NCBI GenBank assembly: GCA_034440615.1
Contig: JAOTOM010004321.1
Coordinates: 124,001 to 188,000 of the forward strand
Reading direction: 5' to 3'
DNA length: 64,000 bases
DNA from: Ashinkailepas kermadecensis
Lineage: Eukaryota > Arthropoda > Thecostraca > Neolepadidae
The notes below the pieces were generated by a model that worked only from the letters and a program-made list of their open reading frames with translations, was not told the origin of the DNA and searched no databases. Position 1 is the first letter of the stretch, and each line of letters opens with the position of its first letter. The translations under genes and the position numbers were made by a program. Below, in pieces: positions 22,244 through 31,975 of this stretch.

Positions 22244-24207
22244 TTGTCATTCGTCATGCACTGTGATGGTTGATATATAGGATAAATATACAGATAAATG
22301 AACGTGCATGTGCATAAAGTAATTGACTCAAACAGATTAACGAGATGAATGGTTGTCAATGCATATGCAAAGCAATGAGTGCATAATGCCTCAATCCACA
22401 TCAGCATGATGCACACACAACCTGAATCATATACCTGACACACATCACCTAACTGCAACATGGCACCCAGGTTCTGCACTGCAATATGTATCTGCACAGA
22501 ATATGATTGCGTTGGTCTATTGTCCCCACGAAGTTTTTATGGTAGCAAGCTTGAGGGTTTCCCTTCACCATTGGTTTACATCCAATTTTACCGACTTTCT
22601 CTACGCTATCTTGCATATTTTATGGCAATATAGGGTACTTTGACGTATTCTAATTGAAAGACCTATTCTTTAGCTTCATCAAAGGGTATCCTAAATGACC
22701 CAGTAATAATCGTCCTGCCCAACAATGTGCCATTTCCGGCAGGCTCACCATCAAGTGCCTCCAAAATAAAGGGCTTGTTCCTGATATTGGTAGGCTCCCT
22801 CTACCATCCATTTTACATGTTCAAGTTGTCACCCTCGTTCAAGAGCGGAAGAAAGGACAGTCAAGGGGGCGCTAAGTGCTCCATAGCTTCTTCTCCCCAT
22901 TGGCAGGAGAGTTTCAGTTGAGTTGCAAGTTTCAGGAGGGCATTCCTAGATCACAATGGTGTTGTACATCACTGTTCAATTATGCATGTATCATCAACAA
23001 TCCATGCAAGATTCACCAAGGAAGAATGCATCATGCCCTGGGTCTAGCTGGCCTGGAAAAACTGTTTTCAACAACTGCTGCATGTCAATGTAGGTAGGTA
23101 CGTAAATGTTTGGAAAAATAGGCTGATCCTAGATTTTGGGGATCCTGGACATTATCCTTTCCAGAAAATTATTTGTTGTTTTTTCATCTGGAAGTTGAAG
23201 TTCCTAAGTTATTAACTTTTGACAACGAACTGCTGCGATCAAGGAAAAGTGCTCAAAATTCACTGAAATGGGTGCAAGTTGAGTTACCATGCATAAGGTT
23301 TGAATACAAATATTCTCCATACTGGATGACTACAAAATATTCCTCTCCAAACGCCGGATTACAATGCACAAATCCGACCTTGTCTATGCATGAGAATAAA
23401 ATGTGTCGGAACAAATGCTCACTGGAAAGAATGAGAAAAGATTATAACTCAGCTGGTGAGCGGAATACAAATATATTTGGTAGGAAGCAAATTAAAGTGA
23501 CCATTGCGTATGATTTGAGAAAAGTTCTGCAACCAAATTTCTACCATATTTTTTTTAAACTTCGAATGACGTCATGCGGGCTTGAAGGAAAATTTTGATC
23601 TACCTTCTTGTAAAGGTAACTTGGGTTTGTTATTTGTCACACAAACCGACGCAATTCATTCAGTGCAAATGCCTGTTCCCCCAAAAAGTGCATGGTCGTT
23701 TCAGTTCCCTATTATTTTTCACAATCACATCCCATTTCTGTGTTGTGTTTCGGGCACTAGAATTGACTCATGCATGATACTGATTGTGAATACCAAGCTT
23801 AGCGTTAATACTTTTTTTTTGTAGTTATTGTTATCCGTTTTTGGTAAATAAATTAAGCACACCTCATTCTTTACTCACTGGCAGCTGATAAGTTGACAAT
23901 TGTAATGCTAAGCGTTAATAATTATACTGTGTTTTCCTCCCTACCTTGTGTCATGGCATACTATTTACAAAGATACATGCTTTATATCATTTGTTCATGA
24001 CTTGCATTTGAGTCGCAAGACTCAAATGACTAATTGTGATTCAAATGATTGACTCGTGATTCAACTCATTTAAAAAAAAGAAAGATGTGATTCAACTCGC
24101 GACTCAAGATATGTTTTTGGAAAAGAATCGATTCAACTCACGACTCATCCAAAAACGATTGATTCATGAGTCGATTCTCGATTCAACTCGAGTCGAGCAC
24201 AAGTCTG

Positions 24208-24215
24208 CTTACCAG
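24208..24215. repeat. 8-bp target-site duplication, right
   Basis: CTTACCAG, identical to 21628-21635. Confidence 0.9.
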
Positions 24216-24671
24216 TAAACACATTAATATTTGGTATGGGTGTATCAATAATCAGCTATCACAACACAGGGAACGCTTGCCCGGCTGCGGGCTCAATCTA
24301 CTTTTGCTTGTCGTAACAATAGTAGTAGGGCACATTGTTTAAAGGCAGCTCAGTGGATACCTCGGGTCATCGCTTTTGGTACCAGAAGCACAGCATGAAT
24401 GTAGCAGACATCGATCGACCTTAGCTGCTTCACACGTATTGACGAACACAATTTTGCATTCCATGACAAAGGTTACATTATTATTTTGGTAATACTTGAC
24501 CAGTCGAGTGTTTTGATGTGGCTCCTCACTAAAACACCTTTGAGCAATCTTTTGCTGTACGGAATGGTTTTTCATGGTCCTCAAGCTACCTGAAGATCAC
24601 TCTCAACAGGCTCATTTAAATGCTCGGACGACCATATATCCGGTATACTTATATATATATTCATTTATGAA
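24216..24671. other. Anonymous interval
   Basis: No gene. A short TA run lies at 24648-24660. Confidence 0.35.
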
Positions 24672-25175
24672 TCACAACTGGAGCGGATCTCCCAGTTGTT
24701 TGCTGTATTTGATCTTTGCGAATGATCTTGCATTGTTTGTACCTGATGGCATAGCATTGGTGCAATATGCTGATTATTTGCAAATCTTGATAATTAGCAA
24801 AAAAAGGAGAAAATATGACCGGTTTCATGAGGGGAATTGAAGATACGATTAGGACATATTTCCAGTGGTTCTGTCAAAATGAGAGTGAAAACACACGCCT
24901 GCCATAATGGTATTACGAACGCCTGACATGCTTAGAACAGCGCACAACACAAAATTCAAGTTCTGTGGAATGAACATAACCGAGTTCAAAGTGTTGAAAA
25001 AAATGGAAGCAAGCCCTGCCCGTCATTTGAATTTCGAAGCGATGTCGACACATTAGCCCGAACGTGCACCGGACTTCACATCAAACCGGACCACGTCACA
25101 TACTATTTCGAAAGAAATGTGATGACACCATTGGATTTGGTAGTCTTCTGCTACTGTAGGTCCATGCGGAAATAA
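24672..25175 (+). pseudogene. LINE reverse transcriptase fragment
   Basis: The plus frame reads LIFANDLALFVPDG, then LVQYADYLQILI. This is the RT motif B-C region, in which the catalytic YADD is changed to YADY. It is followed by a QWFCQNE block and, after frameshifts, an NFEA block near 25030 and an RT thumb region with a CTGLHIK block (about 25060-25175). Stops and shifts make it dead. Upstream fingers and the endonuclease are absent. It belongs to the same broad CR1/Jockey RT group as the pseudogene at 17.9-19.7 kb, from a different copy. Confidence 0.75.
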
Positions 25176-25763
25176 TCACATTCATCGTGTACAAAGGGTA
25201 TAATGTATGTGCCCGTGCACGGAAAAAAGAATACACAGCAAATAAGTGTAACTAAATTTTCACAAAATAGCCCTAATCAAACTAGATGAAGGTTATTGCA
25301 TATATTGTGCACTGCGTGGCAAGCGAGATCTTCACATTTCTGCGGAGCTAAAGTATTTCTTTAAGCAGATACCATCGAACTTATTCTATAGTCCGAGGCT
25401 TTTAGTTTATATTACCTCAGCACGAAATTCAATCGGGCCATCCATCATTCTTTATGTGAAACCACTTTTAAATATTGAATGATGGAGTAGCATTTAATTT
25501 CATATATTGTATGTTGTATTGAAGCATGGCAGCACAAATAGCGCCTCATGGGACGAATGGAGTACACTTTTCAAGACCAGGGTAGGGTCATTCTATAATT
25601 GTCTGCCCGCACGAAGTCGATCGTGTGAAGTTAAGTGCGACTGGCATTGCTGAGAGGTATATTGAACCAAAGCTAAACCGACTTCAATGCCGTACTTCTG
25701 AAAACTGTCGGGAACAATGACCAACTGATTTACATCAACCGGATCGTTTAGCAGATGAAATGG

Positions 25764-25764
<1 letters not shown>
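25176..25764. other. Anonymous interval
   Basis: No supportable feature. Confidence 0.35.
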
Positions 25765-25810
<46 letters not shown>

Positions 25811-25846
25811 ATTGTGTGTGTGTGGGGGGGGGGGGGGTGTGTGTGC
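25765..25846. repeat. (TA)n followed by (TG)n and a 14-G run
   Basis: A TA tract runs from 25765 to 25808. It is followed by TG repeats, 14 consecutive G at 25824-25837, and more GT. One of a series of GT-plus-G tracts in this part of the window. Confidence 0.93.
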
Positions 25847-26198
25847 ATTAAACCATTTCCTATACTTTTGTATCCTATCCGGTTTCGTCTCCTGGAAAAA
25901 AGCACGTGCTGTCGCCAGTGCACTGCATTATCTCACTGCAGTAGTGTAATGCTTTTATCTGACTGCACCAACATCAATTACTAGGAAAAGGTTAATGCAT
26001 CGCACTTATCAATGTACTGAATCACGGTCGACACAGAACAACTAACGAATAACTGAACGTTGTATCTTAATGCATACATCTATGGAGAGAGGCATCGAAT
26101 TAGTTCGGATGTCATACGACAAGTAGGAAAAAAAGAAGTTAATTTACAAGGCAATAACGAATGCTATTTTCTTCATGTAATAATGTGACAATACATAC

Positions 26199-26471
26199 AG
26201 GATGGCCGTTATATGTGATATTGCATGCAAGACTCATTTTCTACTTGATAAATGTGCAACACTTTGACGATGCACCTTTCTCAAGAGGAAACGGGCGATC
26301 AAAGTAGATATTCAGTTCGAAGTCTTGAGTGAGCAGGCTGCTAGGATTGTGACCTGATTGTGTACTTTGATCTTCTATTTGCACTTCAGAAAGGTGCCAC
26401 ACCGAATTGTTGCGTACATGTAGAGCAACATTTAGGGTTAGATGTAACACTACATATAACGGTCAATCTAC
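26199..26471. mobile_element. Candidate small inverted-repeat element
   Basis: CCGTTATATGT at 26206-26216 is complementary to 26452-26462. The similarity continues imperfectly on both sides for about 30 bp in all (for example GATGG outside and ATATTGCAT inside, against GATTGA and GTGTTACAT). No target-site duplication is evident. MITE-like, weak. Confidence 0.35.
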
Positions 26472-27254
26472 AGCCATCCAAATTGTCCCAATCCTCAAAA
26501 ATATTACAATAGCATGGCGATGGATCCATGGACCATCACTGAAGCAAGGCACAGTTTTGTTTTCTCGAATACGGAAACCGACACCACTGAAAATGTTCGC
26601 CATTGTTCTGAGCCGCCTGAGTGCAGTGAAAGCGGCAAAAGACTATGAAGTGATTCTGCTAAAAAGCAAGGAGACGTTACAAAAGAGCTACACCGAACAA
26701 ATAAATGTCATGCTGTTTTATAATGAGTAGCTGCCAATCACAAACCCTATATTACTAAACGGTATTGGAAAATAATTTTTGATGTCGAGTTCTAAACAAG
26801 GACACGTCTTACGAGACTGAAGGTCGAGTGCAATACATTTTTTGTTTAGAAAGAGGCGGCAACATTTCGCCTCCAGTACAAATTTAGTATGGTATTTCAT
26901 GTACTGCCGTTTACTTAACTTTAGTGTATGGCGACTTAAGACTGCACTTATTTAGGCTCGTAATTAAAAAAGTCATGAAATATACAAATATCATACAGGA
27001 ATGAATGAGATATCACGAAATGTAATTAAATACGAAATATAGTTGAAACGCCTTACTGGATCATGGCGAGCGAGAGTGCGGAACATTCTCCAAGTCCTTA
27101 TTCTGCATCATAGAATATGCGATATAACACGCAATGATGTTTTGACGTAGTGAGAAACACAATTTTGTACATTTCAACTTAATAATCAGGTCAATGAATC
27201 TGACAAATGATGGTCCGCCTGCATAGGCGTAGGAACGTCTAAAAAAGTGTGTGT
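26472..27254. other. Anonymous interval
   Basis: The frame at 26407-26730 (107 codons) crosses into this interval and resembles no family I know. Nothing else is supportable. Confidence 0.3.
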
Positions 27255-27283
27255 GGGGGGGGGGGGGGGGGCAGGGTGGACAG

Positions 27284-27408
27284 CAGGGGCGCACCCAGGA
27301 ATTTCGCAAAGTACCGTGAGCACTTTTGGTTAGATAACTCGATAATTTCATTAGTTAGCACACATCTTTCACCGCTAAGCGGGGGGGGGGGGGCTGGATG
27401 CGCCTATG
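27284..27408. mobile_element. Candidate 125-bp hAT-like MITE
   Basis: The left end CAGGGGCGCACCCAGGA (27284-27300) is imperfectly inverted against the right end, whose complement reads CATAGGCGCATCCAGC (27393-27408). The flanks GTGGACAG and GCTAACAG agree at 5 of 8 positions, possibly a worn 8-bp duplication. A 13-G run (27381-27393) adjoins the right end. CAGGGGCG ends are common on hAT-like MITEs. Confidence 0.45.
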
Positions 27409-28182
27409 GCTAACAGCAACATCTGGTACTGGAAAATAACTATCATCGCGGTATAAGTACTTTCAAATTCACACTTCTCGCTGGACATGGAACTTTTCAC
27501 GACTGATGGATTATTTTGTAATAATAGGCTTATCTTCCTGGTGGGAGTGAAACCATTAGTATTACTGTTCCAAAAAAATATTCAACTTCCGCTATGCGCG
27601 TATCTGTGTGTGTATGTATGGGGGGGGGGAGGGTGCAAGCTCATTACAGCCTCACTAATGGGTATGTGGTGTGCCCTGGTTTCCATGATTTAGTACTATA
27701 CGTCTTTAAGATGCCCCAGTTATAAATGTTCACCGATGTTGGTGAGGAGAAAGAATAAGCAAGAACGGAGCTTACTTGCTGTCCCATGGTCAAAGAAGTT
27801 TCATGATTGATGCTGGAGAGGATCAGAAACAGGAATGACGGGTGATCGCTGGCTGAAAATGCTTTGATCCAGTGTGTGGTAGACCAGGATTGGCATGCTG
27901 ACAGACTGAGGCAACGAAACACAATAAATAAAAATGCATGGTATGGTGTTCGTCCTCAGGGCCTAACCACACAGGGTCTAACCCTCAGGACCTTACCACA
28001 CAGGTGATCAGTTAACTCAATCATCTCTATAGCACACCTGGTGCACCTTAAAATATCCGCCACTTGAAACGAAATGCTACAACTATATCATGTGGCACCC
28101 GGTTTGAAACGGAATGTAAACGCATATTTTGGGGGCCAACAACTCAGTGCAAAATAGCTGAAAGGTGGCAACACACGACACC
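27409..28182. other. Anonymous interval with short tandem words
   Basis: A 10-G run at 27620-27629. A short duplication of CTAACC/CTTACC ACACAGG words occurs at about 27960-28003. No gene. Confidence 0.35.
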
Positions 28183-28240
28183 TCATAAGGTCATGAAGTG
28201 TTCAGACTTAAGAGCCACAGGGGTCCATCCGGAATTAAAT
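28183..28240 (-). mobile_element. Remnant of the CR1-like LINE 3' end
   Basis: The words CATAAGG, TCATGAAGTGTT, AAGAGCCACAGG, GTCCATCC and AATTAA occur in the same order and spacing as in 6115-6180, the 3' terminus of the CR1-like element, in the same orientation. About 55 bp only: a severely 5'-truncated copy. Confidence 0.6.
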
Positions 28241-28385
28241 TCGATTAGTTCTCTTCTTCCCATGTTTTCTGGTGACTAAGAACTCCGGAAACCCGCTGAG
28301 CTTTGATATTCACCTCAGCTCTTTGGTTCAATATGCTCCCAGATTGGCTACCGAACAGAGGCCCTAGTTAGGTGTTCGGTATTGG

Positions 28386-30476
28386 ACCCTTTGCGTTTTT
28401 CTTCGTGGACGGATGTATTTTATGGCTCCAACCAATTATTGTAATTGGTCCGGCACATTTTTGCGACCCGGCTCTTTTTTAAAAGTTTTGTTGCATTTGT
28501 TGTGCACCGACGATATTTGTTTAGGTATCGGCACGTTTTCGCAGACCCCGACGTGTTTATTTAGTGCCCGGTCTTTTTGTTCTTTTTCTACGACCATGTA
28601 GACTTTTGAGGGCCTAGCCTGTTTTTGAGGCCCCATGCAGTCTCAAGGCCCCGGTGTGCTTCGAGGCCACGTTGTATTTTTGACCTCCCGGAGTGTTTAT
28701 TTAGAGTTGCACCGCATGTTTTAAGGCCCTGCCGCTTTTTTGCCAGACTCGGTACGCTTTGGAGGGCCCAGTGCATTTTCGTCCTCCAGTTGTGCTCTTA
28801 GGGTCCCGTTGTGCTTATTTGTGGCTCCTCGCTCATATTTGTGGGACCCCAGCACGACATTGGTGGCTCCGGTATACTTTCTCGTGGTCCCGGCGCGACT
28901 TTTCGGGCCCAGGCGCGTCGTTCTGGGGGACCCGACGCAAGTTTTCTGGGCTCGACGCAATTTTTGGTAACTTCTTCTGAACCATGCAAAGTTCGAGCCA
29001 CGGCCTGATCTTTCGGGCCCCCGGCGACATTTTTTTGCGTCCCGTCGCGATTTTCCGAGCTCCGATACGATTTTTTCGGTGCCGTACGCGATTTTTAAGG
29101 CATCTGGTGGTATGTTTAGGCTAAAGAGCGATTTTTCTGGCTGGAACATTTATTTTTTGGAAACTCTCTCCCCATGTTGGAGGGCTCCGGTTTGATTCTT
29201 GTCGGGTCCCCATACGATTTTTTGGCCACGCTGTGCTTATTTGGGGTCATCGACGCAATTTTTTTCGAAGTCCCGAGGGGATGTTCTTCACGCCCCGACC
29301 AGAATTTATTGGACTACCGACATACATTTTGAGTCCCAAGCGCGATAGTTGGGGGCTTGGCGCTAGTTCGCGGGGACCATTGTACTTATCTGGGCCACAG
29401 CGCGATTTTGGCGTTCCCCGCGCAAATTTTGGGCCTCGGTGCGAGTTTTCTGGTGCCCGCTGTATTCATTAAGAACCCCTAATTTGTGGGAGCCCGACAC
29501 GAATTAATGAGACCTAGAACCATTTTTAGCGACCCATGCGCGATTTTCGGGAGCCTACCCTTTCAGGAGGTGGGGGAATGTTTCTCCTTGGTATGCCATT
29601 GCGGCTGCTCAACGAGTTTTTTTTTCAGCCGATGGCACCCTTCAGAGTAGAAAATCCCATTCAGAGAGCTTTCTTTCGGGACCTGTTCTGAATTGTCCGG
29701 TGCTCGGGTTGACTCGATGCATTCCCTTTGTGATTTTTGTGATCGCCTTTTTGTAAACCTCATGCGCGATATTTTTAGGCCCCGGTACGATTCTTTTGGC
29801 TCCCGGTGCATTTTTATTTCGGTGCTCCAACGCACTTCTTTTCCGGGTCCGACGCGTTTTCGGGATCTTTGACGCAATTTTTGTGGCCGAACAATAACAT
29901 TCCCGTTAGGATTTTATTTTTGGGAAGCCAGCTGGGACTTGTAGGGCTCCGGTGCGACGTTTTGGGCCATAGTATGATTTTCAAGGGCAGCGACGCGATG
30001 TTTTTGGGTCTAATTGCGATTTTTGGACCTTGTCGTCATTTGTTGAGATGCTTATCGCGAGTTTTAGTGACTTCCACACGTTTTTTTGGGCCCAGCACGT
30101 TTTAGTTTCTTTTAGAGCGATTGCTGGGACCACAGTGATTTTCCATGTCCGGACTGCTTTTTTTTTCGTTGCTCCAGATTCATTTATTGGGTGTTCATGA
30201 TGAGACTGGGCCCTGGCGCGACTTTTTGGGGCCCCAGCGGTAATTTCAGTGGCCTCGGTCCCACTTTTTCGAGGCCCTAGTGTCGTCATTTTTTAGGGTC
30301 CTGGAACAATTTTTGTGGCCCCCAGCGTCATTTTCAGGGGCACTGCGTGACTTTTTGGGGGACCCCAATGTTATTTTATAGGCCGCGGTACGATTTTGGG
30401 TTGGGGCACCAGCAGGATTTCTAGGGAGTCTGGCGGTATTTTTTTTCAAAATCCGGCGCTATTCTTGGGGGCCCAC
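28386..30476 (+). repeat. Ancient, highly degenerate ~20-bp tandem array
   Basis: The sequence is a continuous succession of 18-23-bp units of the form GATTTTTNGGGNCCCNGNNGC. Each has a T-rich run, then GGG/GGC, then CCC, then a GC-ending joint such as GCGC or GACGC, followed by GA/AA and the next T-run. Clear stretches are 29020-29120, 29220-29540 and 29740-30300. Roughly 100 units can be followed, with an interruption at about 29555-29730. Units differ at most positions, so the array is old. Open frames here reflect the repeat. The array is built in two blocks, each closed by the same terminal sequence. Confidence 0.75.
29553..29606 (-). repeat. Terminal motif of block 1 of the degenerate array
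   Basis: It ends GGTATGCCATTGCGG at 29590-29604, preceded by a CTTTCAGGAGGTGGGGGAAT segment. The layout matches 30470-30525. On the minus strand it reads CCGCAATGGCATACC, a worn form of a CAGTGGCGTACC terminus. Confidence 0.5.
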
Positions 30477-30526
30477 AACCTCTCAGGGGGACTGCTCCAA
30501 TGCCTCCCTTCGGTACGCCACTGCGC
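30470..30526 (-). repeat. Terminal motif of block 2 of the degenerate array
   Basis: It ends CGGTACGCCACTGCG at 30511-30525, preceded by CTCTCAGGGGGACTGCTCCA. On the minus strand it begins CAGTGGCGTACCGAAGGGAG, a sequence start typical of inverted-repeat ends of animal DNA transposons. It suggests that the array is the interior of a transposable element. Confidence 0.55.
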
Positions 30527-31849
30527 GTGCCTTAATGATTTTACAGCTTAACAATGACGTCTATAGAGTACATCGCACAAAATCGACTTTCCTATGCACA
30601 TTTAACTGCTTGCACCACAAGTAGTGTTTAGAAACATATACTCTGCAATTGGCCTAAATTCATTCCATTATCTTTGGGGTTCTTAAATCTCAGCCCGGAA
30701 AAACACATCACTGGACGATGAAAAACCTTGATATTGGTCTCCGTTCTAATTGATATTGGTCTCCGTGTTAGTACTTTTAATCCAAATGTCTTCACTGGAT
30801 GGATTCTGGGATCAGAGTCTTTGCTAAGCAGAGATTGTTACATAGACCATGAGCGCACCATCTGACCGAACCATTTCTGTTGAACGACATAATTTGAATT
30901 CAATGTTTAACGTGCTGTCAATGCCACTACGCAGCTACCCAGCTAAAGATCCACTTGGGTCAGTTGCCATGTTCGTCATGTGCCTTCTCAGGTCACATGA
31001 GAAACATCACTCGCCACTCGTCACATCATTACTCACTTCATATCACTCCTCATGTGACCTTGTCGGGTCGCATCACGAGCGCCGAATCCTCTGGGGGGGG
31101 GGATTCTGAGATTCTCGGAGACGTTCTGCACTTGAAGATGTAATAACAGGGTGTGTACTTCATTATTGTATCTATGCTACCATAGTAAATGATGGAAATA
31201 AGTATTCTGCTATGTTGAATGCCAGCACCGATAATATCCAGACATCTCGCTAAAAAAGGTTGGATATCTGTGTTCTGCGCCCAACTGTGAAAATCCATTG
31301 CAATGTGAAAATTTTTAGGTTCTTTTGCATACTGCAATCATGCAGTGGATGGATCGTGACAGTAATTTTTATGCTTTAATAATCAAAACACATGTAAATG
31401 TATGTTGAAGTATATGGCAGCTAGGACCAATGCCATAGATAATACATGGCTATATAATATCAAGGCAAGAAACTTGCACTTGCAAATTGTATGTCTTAAC
31501 GCGATTGCGTTATGTTACTGCCTTTATAATTTTCTACTGTAGATACTATTAATGAAATCGATGTTAAACACGTCAACAGTCAAAGAACCACAGTGAAGCT
31601 CTAGTATGAAAGTATTTTGGTACTGGCTGGCAGATTATCTACTTCATAGTCTTTTCATAACATAACATCAGGTGTGAATATCCATAATGTTGCATTACAT
31701 CCACTCATGAATTAGTGGCGTTGTTGTAAGGTCACGTCAAAGTGTGCATGAGTTAACAAATGAAGAGCTATGATGTGACATGTGTAACTTTTATTTAGTT
31801 ATGGATTGCAGGAAGCTTTCCACATATTCAAATTTGTGCCTGCTGCTTT
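30527..31849. other. Anonymous interval
   Basis: No gene. A 10-G run lies at 31093-31102. Confidence 0.35.
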
Positions 31850-31975
31850 TTAGGAAACTTAAATGTCTCAAAAGTGTGTGTGTGTGGGGGGGGGGCAGCT
31901 ACCATTGTTGGCCCTCCCACTTTAAATAGTGGGAGGGCCATGGCCCCTGCCCCCCCCCCTGTTCCTATGTCCGCC
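31850..31975. mobile_element. Foldback repeat with (GT)n-G tract, MITE-like
   Basis: GGCCCTCCCACT (31910-31921) is exactly complementary to 31928-31939. Outside it, ten G (31886-31895, after (GT)n) face ten C (31950-31959), so the whole 31886-31959 stretch can fold on itself. The left flank GTCTCAAAAGTGTGTGTG resembles GTCTAAAAAAGTGTGTGTG at 27244, linking it to the G-tract at 27255. Confidence 0.5.

Noticed and set aside
23173..23598. 141-codon frame as the transposase of the hAT-type element
   Set aside because: No BED finger, catalytic blocks or hAT dimerisation region are visible, and it is too short.
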